The position numbers and the translations under genes are program-made. Shown here in pieces: positions 34,190-46,390 of a stretch of DNA of 64,000 nucleotides. The stretch comes from Asterella californica. Taxonomy: Eukaryota; Streptophyta; Marchantiopsida; Marchantiales; Aytoniaceae. Under the pieces are notes generated by a model, which was not told the DNA's origin, made no database searches, and saw nothing but the letters and a program-made list of their open reading frames with translations. The stretch lies in NCBI GenBank assembly GCA_036924285.1, contig JAYKYS010000006.1, positions 24,278,001 through 24,342,000 of the forward strand, in the 5' to 3' direction. Numbering within the stretch: the first letter of the stretch is position 1; each line of letters starts with the position of its first letter.

Positions 34190-34270
34190 CACTTATGTAT
34201 TTTCCGATAATAACAAGCGAGCAAGAGTACCCCAGGAGTTCATGTTGCATGTATATTCACCTATTCTAAG
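34190..34270 (+). repeat. Dispersed module with GTTCATGTTGCATG
   Basis: CAGGAGTTCATGTTGCATGT recurs as CAGAAGTTCATGTTGCATGC at about 48888 and CAAAAGTTCATGTTGCATGC at about 62961. It is preceded in each by a pyrimidine-rich or T-rich stretch with GTTCG or GCGAGC. It travels with the paired-hairpin units and is probably part of the same element. Confidence 0.6.
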
Positions 34271-35153
34271 ACAAAAGAGCTCAGAATGCAATATTAATTA
34301 TTTAATTATTTTAGTAAGAAAAGTTAGTCTCGGGAATCCGCCTGCTAACCCTAGGTACAGTAAATCCATGTAAATGGACAAACCTAAGTAATAAATTTAT
34401 ATTTTTAATTACTTAATGTCAATTTGGTGAAAGGATGCTGCTTTTGTAATTTCAGAAATGTATTTTTCACCCTAGCCTTATAGATTATGTTGGGAAGATC
34501 TGCACCGCTATCATAGTTATCATATATTTCAATCAAAAATAATTAAAATGAAATCTTCTAGGAACTAATCATAAAAGTTAAAACTCCTAAATTTCGCCCC
34601 TGGGAAAACTCATCCTCGGATTTCTTACAGATGGATAGGCGAAGGATCTTTAGCAGGTCTCAGTTTGACTAGAAGCTCGCCTCACGGGAATTTATTTATT
34701 TTTATTGTTTATTGTTTGACGAGAACGGATCACGGTCGGCTGGAGAAAAAGACTTAGGCTATAATCGCACTAAGTTTATTGAGTTTAGCTTTTTTCTTTT
34801 TTTCTTAAAAAACTAATGTCTCTGAATTTATTTTGAACGTGTGGTTTATATAGTTTTCTGTGATAATAAAACTAGATGCATTGCAGCGAAGTTCTTTTTT
34901 TCTCTCTCTTTGGTAAGTTATTCTCCTGAGATAAATCATCATTATTATCAAAGCCAGAAATGTGCAAGTCCAGAAAACTACTAATCAGAACGAAAAGGTT
35001 CACCAAGATTATTCCTAAAATTATAAAGAATATCCGAAACAGATGAAAAATCCAAAACTGAACACCGTGTATTGACTATCATATTACAGAGCCTCAACTC
35101 CAAGCATACAGGAGCAAAAATGGTTATCATCCAAAAGCATAGTCCGCTTACAG

Positions 35154-35290
35154 CTGGAGAGAAAACTCGAGCGTGGGATCGAATCCTCTCGCCCCGGAGT
35201 GTTATGCTGTGCGAGGGCAGCAGCGCCCGGCTGCAGAAAGCCCCACTGAGAAGGAGGAAAACAAATCAAACAAGAGAGAGGAAACTTTTA
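35154..35290 (+). repeat. SINE-like element, family S1, copy 1
   Basis: It shares CTGTGC, AGGGCAGCAGCG, TGCAGAAAGCCCCAC and ACAAATCAAA in order with 57590-57715. A Pol III B-box-like GGGATCGAATCC lies at about 35177. Adjacent minus-strand sequence 35330-35395 has another B-box-like GGTACAAATCCCC. Confidence 0.75.
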
Positions 35291-36501
35291 ATTCCCGATA
35301 CCGTAGCTGACTTCTCAGAAACCCGAGAAAAGAGAAGCACACCGGGACGAAACCCGTAACGGGGATTTGTACCCCGGCCTTTTGGCCGGTCATAGTTGAA
35401 GCCCCGGTGACTCATGACAGTCAACTTAAAACCATTGAATTTGTCCCACATGTCGCCAATAAGAACTCTCCTTCTCCTGTGCTGTGTCATACTGACCACA
35501 AGGGAAGAAGTTACGGTACTGTAGTTACTTTCTAGTTGGATCACTCACGATTGAGTATTAAATCACCAACATCCTTTATCTGAATCCTTAGTGTATGCAT
35601 GCGACACGAGTCTACTTGATCAGTCGAATCATTTCACGCTAACGTGAGCAGTCTTTTAGTACAAGTCTTGGACCTTGATAAGAGACATGCAGCCTCATGA
35701 ATCTTCAGTGTATGGACATCGCAAGGGCCAAAGCAGGGTACATTAAGTGGCTATTAAGTGGCCAGAACGCGTGTTACCACATGAGCTTAAGCACCAGTGT
35801 GAAGTCAAACCCGGTTACAGGCACGACACCTGGTGGCCCGGTTATTTGCTTGACTATATACGCTTCGTGATTGTAAATGGTAATCGCATTACTGAAGTAA
35901 AACCGGATCACTTTTAACTTGTGGATCACTTTTAACAAGATAGATTTTCAAATATATAAGTTATAAATTAACAAAGGATAACGCTATAAGAGTGTTAACG
36001 AAAATGATGTAAAATATCCCGTCAAAAGAATATTATTATAACGCGATTTGTGACAATATCGAGTGTGGTAATAACGAAGTTTGACTGTGGTTGACATAAA
36101 GTTGTGTCGTCAATTACCAGAATTTAGACGGTCCGTTCCAAGTACTTTTCACTTGAGAGACACAACCTTCTGGGCAGGTGGCTCGGTCACAGCCAAGTAG
36201 TGACATGTATGGCTACGGTAATTTTGTCTCTACAGCATCGTCATCTTCTAAGACTTTCATTATCATACGGGCTAGATTTAGCGGTAAGAACAAGGTCGGC
36301 TAATGAAGAGAATGACGACGCGTGAATAAGTGAGCAAGGGACGGGCTACTCCCGAGGTGCTGTACAACTCATGAAATTATGACTAGTGTAGTTGGGAAAC
36401 AACAAGTCACTTCACTTCACCCGTCTCCCACTTACAGTAATTAAGTAAAAAGGAATACAAACGAAACAAGTCAGTTCACATGTAATTCCTTGGACTTGCT
36501 A

Positions 36502-36616
36502 ATTCACCTCCTCCATCTTTTATGTATATTCATCTCTTCCATCTTCGGAAGAGAAGAATATGCATGATTTAAATTTATGTCTTAACACTTTCAAGAGGAA
36601 GGGTTAGGTCATAAAT
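36502..36616 (+). repeat. Paired-hairpin repeat, copy 2
   Basis: An extra left A arm (ATTCACCTCCTCCATC) is at 36502. Hairpin A is TATTCATCTCTTCCATC with its complement at 36527-36563. Hairpin B is at 36573-36616 with GTC/GGTC in place of ACC/GGTA. Confidence 0.8.
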
Positions 36617-37094
36617 CAAAGTTTTGGATTATAATTTATGTTTACAGGGTTAGTGTTATGATGGAATGAGAACTCTTTCAGGTGCAATCTTTATGATCTT
36701 TTCTCATCGTTAACATCCAACTGTGCTTTCCGTATCCTTTCTGCAGACTGTTTCATGATGACACGTTACTCGTGTCAAATGGAGCCTATTTACTTTCCTC
36801 GTAAGCAAGGATTTGGATCCTTTACCAGGAAAAAAAAGTTTGGACATTTCAGAATCTATCTGCTATATATAACTGCTTTTCCTGAAACATGCAAAGTACA
36901 TATATTCCTCGTTGCTGATTAGACTAAGTAGTCGTCTCCTCTTCACTTGGAGCATGTATATTCAACTTAAATTCTTATTTTTTTCCCCGCAAGTTTCTCT
37001 CAAGCTTATGAACCAATAACATTTCATGATTTTCTCCGCTAAACTTACCATTGTCATCTTTCTTCTCTGGACCAGAATGCCACTTTTGATGTAA

Positions 37095-37179
37095 ATTCAC
37101 CTCCTCCATCTTTCGATGAAGAAGGCATATATATTAATCTATTACCGAACTCTTCAGTTGGGAAGGGTTAGGTAATAAA
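37095..37179 (+). repeat. Paired-hairpin repeat, copy 3
   Basis: Hairpin A is TTCACCTCCTCCATC with GATGAAGAAGG at 37095-37133. Hairpin B is CTATTACCGAACTCTTC with GAAGGGTTAGGTAATA at 37139-37179. Confidence 0.85.
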
Positions 37180-37795
37180 ATAATGTTTAGATTCATATAT
37201 TATCTAAAAGATAATGAAGATAAAGAGTTTGACCCTTTGGACTTATACTCTCGGGAGGATACATCTCTGCGTTAAGGTTATGGGTTAAGACGTTTATTTA
37301 GTTGTACCTGTTCTACTCTTAAGTTGTAATCTTATACTCAAAAAAGAATCAATGATTCTTCTAGATTTACTGCCACAGTTCGTGTCTTTATCAGAACTTC
37401 CTCGAAGTTGTAACTTTACATTCTAAAGACGGCTGACGGTTCTTCTGGTTTGTACGTTCACTTTCGTAATTCCTGACGTTTCGGATTAACGCTTATCCGA
37501 CTCTTTATTTTACATAGTCGTTCAATTCTATGATAAAAACAGTACATACATTCCAATAAATGTATTAACATGACCAGATAAGGTTATAAATTCATCTTAG
37601 AGTGAATCTTACTTTCATGTTTATCGTTGTCTTCTTCTTCATTTCTGACTTAAGTACACTTTGGATGCAAATTAACTACGGGAGTGTTGACAGCTCAAAA
37701 TATACATGCAACTTGAACTTATAGGGAACTCTTGTCCGTTTGTTGTTACTAAAAATATATAAATGTTAAATTAATTTAAAAATCAATATATGTTA

Positions 37796-37883
37796 TTCAT
37801 CTCTTCCATCTGAAGGTGGAAGAGTGCTGGAAGCTACCTTCATTTATTACCTAACCTTTTCACGAGAAGGGTTAGGTAATAAA
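37796..37883 (+). repeat. Paired-hairpin repeat, copy 4
   Basis: Hairpin A is CTCTTCCATC with GGTGGAAGAG at 37796-37825. Hairpin B is TTTATTACCTAACC with GGGTTAGGTAATAAA at 37843-37883. Confidence 0.9.
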
Positions 37884-38092
37884 TCAATGTATTTATGAAT
37901 GAATTGATTTAGTGCAGCATCCTCTCGCACTTGTACTCTCTGAAGCGCAAAATCCAGCACTCCATGTTAAATGTTAGAAGAGCACAGAGACACAAGAAGA
38001 TCTTGACAAAAGACGAGAGAAGTGGGACGCACTTCTGACAGTATAAGTCAGAGAAACTACAAGCAAAATACAAGCTTTAATGATGTATTTGA

Positions 38093-38165
38093 TTTATTAC
38101 CTAACCTTTCACAACAGAAATGTTAAATAATAAATTAAACTGTTGCATATTCGCTTCCTCCATCT
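38093..38165 (+). repeat. Paired-hairpin repeat, copy 5
   Basis: Hairpin B comes first, at 38093-38134, with a decayed right arm (TGTTAAATAATAAA). The left A arm CATATTCGCTTCCTCCATC follows. Confidence 0.75.
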
Positions 38166-38421
38166 AATATGCATGCTGCTTGATGAACTACTGAGAACTT
38201 TTGCTCATTGACTATTATCGGAGAAATATATAAATGTTAAACAAAAATTATATATCAAGTGGATGAAAATAATTTTAAATATTTCATAATATTAACTACT
38301 GGTCCATGCTTGGAAACACAAAAAGAACAGGATATAAACCATAAGGCATGAGCAGACTGTCGTGCTGCTAAAGAAACAAGTCCGGGAGCCTAAAGCTATT
38401 AATACATTAATTTATTGTGAG

Positions 38422-38521
38422 TTTAATTTATTACCTAGTCTTTCCTTTTGAAAAGGTTAGGTAATAAATTAAACCTCTTCATATTTACATCCTCTATCAA
38501 AAGATGGAGGAGGTGAATATG
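38422..38521 (+). repeat. Paired-hairpin repeat, copy 6
   Basis: Hairpin B has 15 perfectly paired outer bases, TTTAATTTATTACCT with AGGTAATAAATTAAA, at 38422-38473. Hairpin A is at 38480-38521 with right arm GATGGAGGAGGTGAATATG. Confidence 0.9.
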
Positions 38522-38529
38522 CACGAGTG

Positions 38530-41500
38530 CTTCATTTTTATAATTGTGACAACCGAAAAGAAAAGAGAGAATTTTGTGTCGCATAGTCAAACAGACGGAT
38601 GGAAACATTGTACATATCGGAAGAAAAAAGTAAGTAACAAGAATGCAATGATGAAATCACTGCATTCTCGCTATTTCCTTTTTCGATTTTCACAAGAAAA
38701 AAAAGAAAAGAAGGGGTTATAATCAGATAAACTGCTAATGATGTCATATCATAGGACACAAAAGATGTATCCAATAATATGTGAGGTATCTATCTGTGGA
38801 AAGCGCGTAAGGTCAAGAAATGCAAACGACAACATAGGACGCAAAATTCCAACCCAACCTCCCAAGTCTTGGAAATCTAGGCTAAAGACTTGGACAGCAT
38901 ATGGACATCTAATCCAAAATCTGTAGACTAAATTCCAAAACTTTCGGTTTTTATAGTGTTCACAAGCTAGAGGTAAATTCCAGATATCACCATGTGCCCA
39001 TATCATGTAACACACATGCAAACTTGCCAAGTGTCATGTTGTCGTGTTGTGGATTGTTTAAGGTGTGAAACATGCACATATCTTTATCGTATGTGTTTTG
39101 ATGTTGTGGAGTCATCGAGACCTTATCATGTCAAAAGATAAGGCTCCAGGTGATCAATCTGTGTACTATCCGCTGAGTGGAGATAAGGGTTAATATTCTT
39201 GTCGTCATATGTGAGATTGTTGTATATGAAAGGAGGTGTGTGGAGCTTTGGATATAGAGCGTGGAGTATCCAAGTCTAGTAGTGAGTGTTATTAATATAG
39301 TCGGATGAAGTGAGAGACAGTAAGAGTGACAGACATGAACGGAGAGCTCTTCGTACTCCTGATCTTTCACTTGTGCATCTGTTCGTCATTAAGCTCCATT
39401 GTCTATCGCATGATCACTTTCGAGTGTTTATGGTGGCTCATTGAGGAGAGTCGTTTATGGCTGCGGTAAGGACTACTCCGGATCTTATCATTCTTCCGAT
39501 AGTCACTTACGACGCTGTTTGAGATCTTACGGTCTATACCTTGCTCTGATATGATATGGATCTTGGATTTGGATCTGGACTTTCTAGCGAGAGAGTTCCG
39601 TTCAACACTTAGGTCGAAATATGTTGTTACAGTCGACCAAAGGTGGCGCATTGAGAGTTTATCGTGAAAAAATTTGGAGAGGATTATGACAACCACATAA
39701 TAGTTTCATTTGTTTTTTTTTTTCCGTTTATTATCAACCGTTTTAAGGTCGACATTCTGACTCTATATTGAGTGTAGTTTGTCTTTCGTGTCTATGTGCT
39801 TCTTGATCAACGACATCGTCAACAACACGTGTTTATAGTGTGTTTAATATAAGCTTTTAGTGCCCAAATGGAAATCAAGTTAAAATTTTGCTCCTTGTTT
39901 ATCAACTTGTTTCTTATTGATCAAAAGTTTGATCAATCATCTTTCATCAAGTTTTCTTCACGTTTTTGAGGATTAGAGGCACTTCATGTGGTCCATTTGA
40001 CAAGTGCTAGATATGGTTGGAAAACTTAGAAGACGTGGATGCTTGTGGACTCAACGACTGCTCAATTCAGTGCTTATATGATGACGTTTGGATTGATTGA
40101 AGATGAGGGGGTAAAATTCATGATCAATTTTATATCCGTGAAGTTTTTTGCACTTTATGAGAGTTCTATGCTGCTGCTGGAGAAGAGATGACTATTGCTG
40201 GAAAGCACTCGAGATGGCTTGCTTATGTGCGCTAAGATCGATCAATTTCAAGTAGGAGTGACAGACTTATGGCCAGCTGAAGTTGAGTATCTCAAATCGG
40301 AGGTTATGAGAGTGAGCGATTGTTATTTGAGGACATTGAGAATGATACTGAGAGATTGGGGTCTAATTTTGCTATGAAACTTTTCAGGATCTGAGAGAAT
40401 ACAGTCAGCTACTTACATGTGAAATTTCAGACTATTTGGGTTATTGGGTTGAAGGATATCGATGTTTTTGTGTGCAAGGGTCTGCATATCATCTTGTGTC
40501 ACTGACAGTTAAGGTTCGGGTCATTCCGAAAGTTTGGTTGAGGGTCTTGTTCTGAAATTTTACAGAGTGGTATTGAAGGAGGCACTTCAACTTCTTGAGA
40601 AGTTTAAACCTTTTTGGTTGAGTGGTTTGTGAGGAATTGGACAGCAAAGTTCTGTCGAAAGTGTATCATGAGAGATTAAGAGATGGATTGAGTCAATGTT
40701 ACATCTGAGCTGATTGTGAGAATTTGGATTCAACTTGGATCTGAAACTTTCTGGAGTGGTTAAGGAGACATTGAAGAAGGTGGAGGTCGGATTTCAGCTC
40801 CAGAGCATTAAGAAGGAGGAAGTTATGGCATGTTATCTTCCGCTGGTCAGATTTTCGATGCCATCAGATATCACCATCTTTGATGACATGTTGTGAGCTC
40901 AATACAACTTGGATTTGTCTATGCCATACCTTGTTGGAGAGCTGAGGAGATGAAATTTTTGGAGACGTAAAGATTGTTATCAGTGGACTAGTATAGAAGC
41001 CAAGAGCTGCAAAAATAGCAGAGTGTAGTTCTATGAATGTTATAGAAACATCGAATTTTGGTAAGGCATAATTGCCAACTCGGATATGATCTCTTTGCAT
41101 GTAATATCTTAATAGAGAGCTTATTCTACAGCCTACCTACTGGCCTTGGTTTCATCCCATTCATAGCTATGAGGAGTGACAGTGAAATAAATTCGAGAGA
41201 TTCTTGCCTCGAAAAGCGCAAGATTCAAAGTTCTTTGGAGAACATGTCGACTTGGAGGATTTGCTAGTGCTTCAATGCACTTGATCATGAGTATGGAAGA
41301 GTTATCATTAGTATTGTTTGTGTTTGGATCCTCTCCATACTCGCATGTCTGTTTGCACGTCGAGTGGGTTTGGATTGGATTTGTGTGCGGGCGTTACGCT
41401 CAGTGTCTTTTCTGTTATGAGTGTTGGTATTTCTCTTGTGATGAGGCTGGAGTGATGATCAATAGACCCAAGAGTGCTTGTGGTGATGGCAAGAACAGGT

Positions 41501-41720
41501 TGCTCGTGTTTGTTATCGCGGTTGTATCTCTAGTTGAGTGAGAGAGAGATTTCGCGAGAAGACGTGAGGATATCGCAACAGTAAAGATTCAGAGTGTACT
41601 TGGAGAGCACAAAGAGGTTTGGGTCATAGCTGGTTCTGAGTCACAGAGTACGACACGTACTCTCCACATTCAAATATCCGGTGTATTCTCAGATAAGAAA
41701 ACACGTCACATGACAATATG
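38530..41720 (-). other. LTR-like tract of unknown class, no gene seen
   Basis: No long open frame is convincing. GCTCTGATATGA at 39543 matches 9 of 12 bases of the inverted initiator-tRNA primer site, and CTGGAAAGCACTCGAGA at 40197 resembles the LTR motif of the chromovirus at the same distance (about 650 bp) and orientation. It could be the 5' LTR of a decayed minus-strand element. Both matches are imperfect. Confidence 0.3.
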
Positions 41721-42323
41721 TGCCTTGCTGTCAAGTGTCAAGCATAAACTACACCATGTCACCCAAACCTACCACCTCAGTCTTAATGTCCCATCAACAT
41801 CCACCAAGTCAGCATATTGGATGCCACATCAACCTGTCAAATGCTTCGTCAACATCAAAACTCTAAAAGTCACAACTGCTTGTAGATCCATCATTTAAGC
41901 TCTGTTAGCAGCGATCAAAAAGATCAATTTTGATCACATGGACAAAGACTATCCAATGGTGCAGTCCGAAATAGTTTTGGAGCAAGCTGATAGAATTTCA
42001 TTCTAAAATCTTAGTTGAACATCAGAGCCAGTCCATGTTAAGACATCCACCTCCTCTAAACCTGCACATCCTTTGGCATGAAAGATAGAGGCAAGGAGCC
42101 GACCAACACCTCATACGATCTCATCCCCCTCCCCTGTGTCATCGTCGTCCTCATCTGCAATATCTTCAAACCTAAACTCAAAATCGAGATCTTCAAGATT
42201 CATTCATTCACTTCGTCTCTTCACCCGCTTACTCGCAACCAACACCTTAATCTTTGTTCCATCGAGCTCTTGTAATCCGTTTGTAGCATTATCGTACAAA
42301 AACATTTTCAATTAAAAAGCTTT

Positions 42324-42440
42324 AGTTTATAGCTTTACCTTTCCAACGGGAAGAGTTAAGACATAAATTAAAAGATCTATATATTTCTCCTCTTCCATAT
42401 AGAACTTGGAGCTTCTGAACTTGGAAGAGGTGAATATGCA
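42324..42440 (+). repeat. Paired-hairpin repeat, copy 7
   Basis: Hairpin B at 42324-42370 is decayed on its left arm. Hairpin A at 42380-42440 has CTCCTCTTCCA with TGGAAGAGGTGAATATGCA and a longer loop. Confidence 0.75.
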
Positions 42441-45180
42441 CCTTCCCCTATGATATAATCTATGGCGAGCAGAGGACTCATCATACACACATGAAGAGTC
42501 TAAGATATGCTATAATGTCTCTTTTTGTTATAAACCATAGTCAATCTTATAGAACAAAAAGAAATATGTCGATAACTGAGTATATAAACTTTGAAGATTC
42601 TTTGTGCTTTAAAAAACTCACTTTTGTTTTTCTTTTATCATTGGTCTACTTTTTCTCTTCTCTTTCAGAGTATAAGTTGTCATTAGTTGAAAACGAAGGT
42701 TCAATATTTCACTATAGTCCTCAACGTCTCTTGATTTGTTTATTGTCAAACATAAACAAATCAAGAGTTGTAAGTAAAAGCATAGAAGAGGTAAAACATT
42801 TACGTATTTCTCTGCTATCAGTATACACATTTCAAACACTTCTTTCATGCAAGTATGTCATGTCTTCTTTTCTTGCTCACTACTTATAGCTACAACCTCT
42901 CAGTTACGTTTCACAAACACACAAAATGAGATATTTTTTAATCTCATTTTGTCTCATCAAGTAGAATTACTTAGATAAGTATATAACTGAATGAATTGTC
43001 ATGTGTTGGAAAACTTGGTCTACTATAAAGACTATAATGTTATTTAAAACACCAGTGTATAAGCTAAATGAAAACATGTACTCTTTTTTCGTGTGATCTC
43101 AACACATATTCGTCTTTCTCATGCGATTAGCGTTAACTCCTTTGACAACAAATCTTCAAATGTATCTTGGAGGAAATTGTAAGAAAAAATAAGCTCATAC
43201 TACCGTGGAGATGGAGAGTATTTACCAAATGCAAGCATAGCACGGAGACAACATGGAAATGTGTTTGTACTAAATGGAGGGGAGCACTTGTATTTGATAA
43301 ATTAGAGTGCAACGGTAGAATACTCATGAACATTAATTTCACTCTATTCTTCGTGTCTGCTGCACATAGCAACGTAAATATTTTTTTCTCGTCCACTATC
43401 ATGCTCTTAGAAATCCCTTTCATGCTGACCATATGATGCTCTTCTTTTTCATATTTTAAATAGTACCCAATCATTCCAACAAACGGGTTCAACTTCCTGT
43501 TGGATAGAAGCTTCACGCATATCTCGCTGTCAAGAGGACGTTCAATATGTCAACCTAGTGCTTGGACTATACAATTTTCACATCCAGCATGGATTTAGAG
43601 TATGTGAACGACTCTCTTGAAGTGGAGATGTAACGGACAGTCACACCACTCGACGGAAAACAGTCATGAAATGCATTGTTTGTGCAAGAACATAAACAAC
43701 AGAGAAAACAAAGCAATATCTATAGCATCGTCGGTTTTACATATCGTCACTGAAACTTCCATCTTTGGCGTTCTCGTCGTTACTGCCCTCCTCAGAGACA
43801 TGCTTGCGATCGGAGTTAAGATGGGGGCGACAAAGAAAACAATGAGAAGGATTTATTTATGTGCAGACGCATGGAAATATTGCGTTATGAAATAAAATGT
43901 GAATAGTCGGTCGGTACAATTCTCCTTGTTTAAAGAGAGAAGGGTAAGCAAACAAATAGAACCGTCTGTCTTGTAGATATAAACTGAAACCCTCGACATA
44001 ATAAGCAAGGAAGCGGTACGGTCCGGCAAGAGTCTAGAGCGGAATGGCAAGGGTGACACGTCTTTTCTATTTTCACATAGTCTAATTTACAAAGAAATGG
44101 TGACCAGGTTTTGCAGAAATCCAAGTCTAGATATGTATATGACCAGGAGAGCTGTGGAGTACAATCATCGAATCTTATCATGGGCTTCTAGAGAAAAGGT
44201 AAGGGTATGTGGGTTTGTCTATAGATATGTATAGTGTGTCATAAGCATAAGGTGAAACAATTTCTAATGGAGGCTCTCCAACGCGCTCTGCTAAGTACGT
44301 CTCAAGGATATGATATGTGGGCGCTAAATCACGCTGGGGTGAATACTCTTTCAGAGAAGATGTCATCACGTAAGAGGAAGTCATCAAGAGCAGCACGAGC
44401 CAGAAAAGTAGCATTCCATCTTCGAGCCAGAGATCACAAAGAGAAGCTTGTAGGAGAACACCTCGATGTTTGAGGTCTCGATAGCTCACATAGAGTAGAT
44501 GGGTAGGTCTAGCATCGGGACCATTCCTCAATGTCAATACCAAACTCGAATATGGAGAGACATCACATCTCCAACGCACAGTTTGGACGTAACGAAACTG
44601 CAAAGACATTGAAAATAGAAGCGATCCTCCAAATCTGACAGCAAGAACTAAAGACACGCGGAAAACAGCAGCAACAGTACAGCTAAGAGAAAAATTTATT
44701 CCCCGTGAAAGAGAAACATATATAACTACAGCAGCGGAGAAAACGAGGCATGGCTTCAGAACACTTCGCACTGAAGCTGCTCAACCACCAACCCATTTAT
44801 TGCCCTCGCGTTCAACCCGCTACATGTATTTTATCTTGCGCATACCACGCTCGTCGTTTTTCTCACTTTCAGCAAAATGTCCATTTTCATGCATATTCAC
44901 TACCTCATATAGTCTCGAGGATATCATTTGTTAATCAACATATACACAATCGTTTTATTAAGAACTTCTCCAAAATTTAGGTGTCATTCTTGAAACCACT
45001 CTTCATCTCAACACACTCACATTTCGTCATATTCATCAACATATCTCCAATACTCTCAATACTAGTGTGGGTTTTTTAATACTAGTTCATGATAATTTTC
45101 ACTTGTGGGTAGAAACAACTCAGCTAACAACCCACTTGATAACATATAAGATCTAGTTAAAGTTATAACATGTCACGTAT
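42441..45180 (+). other. No supported gene; overlapping ORFs at 44.2-44.8 kb
   Basis: A 197-codon frame on the minus strand (44771-44178) and an antiparallel 79-codon plus-strand frame (44234-44473) are the longest here. The minus frame is rich in Leu, Val and Ser; the plus frame is Arg/Lys rich. Neither has a known domain, and chance is possible at this length in 64 kb. Confidence 0.3.
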
Positions 45181-45290
45181 CCCTGAGCACTAGCTCAAGA
45201 GGTACTAGTTGTGATTCTCATCTTTCCGATCACAGATCGACTCCGATCTTTGAAACTCTATGGCTATGATTTATCCGGATCTTAATTCAT
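45180..45290 (+). repeat. SINE-like element, family S2, copy 1
   Basis: CCCTGAGCACTAGCTCAAGAGGTACTAGTTG matches 63706-63740 nearly base for base (first block CCCTGAGCACTAGCTC). TAGCTCAAGAGGTAC resembles an A box and GATCGACTCCGATC a B box. Confidence 0.65.
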
Positions 45291-45689
45291 TTTTCTTTTG
45301 CTTTTGCGGGTTCTGTTTATTAGAAAATAGCACCATGAGGAAGAACTAGAACAGAAAAGATAACCTATTCTTCAAAATATGTTACAAAGTAAATGTAAGC
45401 TCCTCGAGTCGAATCTGTGAAATAATAGAACACTAACGTCAAACATGGATGAGTGCAATGGATATCAGGGTTTTTTGTTTATATGCTGCAAATACACTAT
45501 GGAGATATTTGTCTCTATAAGTAGATTACTTCTTTCTTATAGACAAAAACACACAATAAGCAAAAAGGTTTTAGGTGTCTGGATCTCGTGCTTAAGGTTG
45601 GATATGTTATTGTATATTGTTCGACTAGAGTGATTGAGAAATCCAAGAATGATTTTGTGTCAAGAATCTACTCGATCATGTGCAAAAAA

Positions 45690-46390
45690 ACTACTCAGCC
45701 GTTTGCACACATGCATTGGGTATTGTTGTGGTGCTTGTCTCCTCGTTAGATATGTGTGCTTTTTGTCCTCATAGTAGTGAAATCTATGCTTCTTTTTTCC
45801 AACCTAGGCTTCCATGCCTTCGTGCTTGCACTTTCATGTATGCCTCGCTGACAATATTGATTTCTAGTCAGAAAAATACTCGATCATGTGCACATCTTGG
45901 TTATTTTTGTGGTGCTTGCTCCTTGTTAGATATGTGTATCTCTCTGGTCTCAGAGTAGTAGAATTCATGTTGTCATACGAAAAAGAGTTAGATTCTTAGG
46001 CTTGTCCATGTCGTGGTGCTTGCCCCTTTGTTAGATACGTGTGTCTCTCAGATCTCAAAGTACATGAATTCTAAGCTTGTCCATGTCTTAGGACTTTTGT
46101 GTGCTCTCATGATACTGATTTATACTTTACTTTTCGGACTTCTGTGTACTCTCGGGATGCTAATTCATACTTTATCTATTGTCTATCATTCTATCATATC
46201 TTCATGTTCTGTACCCATTCTATAGTCTATCATCGATCTTATCTTTAGATCATATATCCATCTACCAAGTGCAACGAGGTAGATGGAGAAATTAGGAGGC
46301 TTGTGTATGCTCTCATGACGCTGACTTGTACTTTGTCTATTGTCTATCATTTGATCTTATCCTCCAGGTCATGGACCCTTCTACAAAGTA
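45690..46390 (+). repeat. Complex tandem repeat tract
   Basis: Unit type 1 (GTGGTGCTTG, then GTTAGATATGTGT, then CTCAnAGTAG) occurs near 45728, 45908 and 46014. Unit type 2 (CTCTCATGAT, ACTTTGTCTATTGTCTATCAT) occurs near 46092, 46142 and 46307. A small hairpin TCCATCTACC / GGTAGATGGA lies at 46258-46288. A type 1 unit also appears at 63925-63990, so the tract belongs to a dispersed element. Confidence 0.75.

Noticed and set aside
33000..38530. A CRISPR array because of regularly repeated hairpins
   Set aside because: This is plant DNA, spacing is irregular (300-3,400 bp) and the units vary in sequence.
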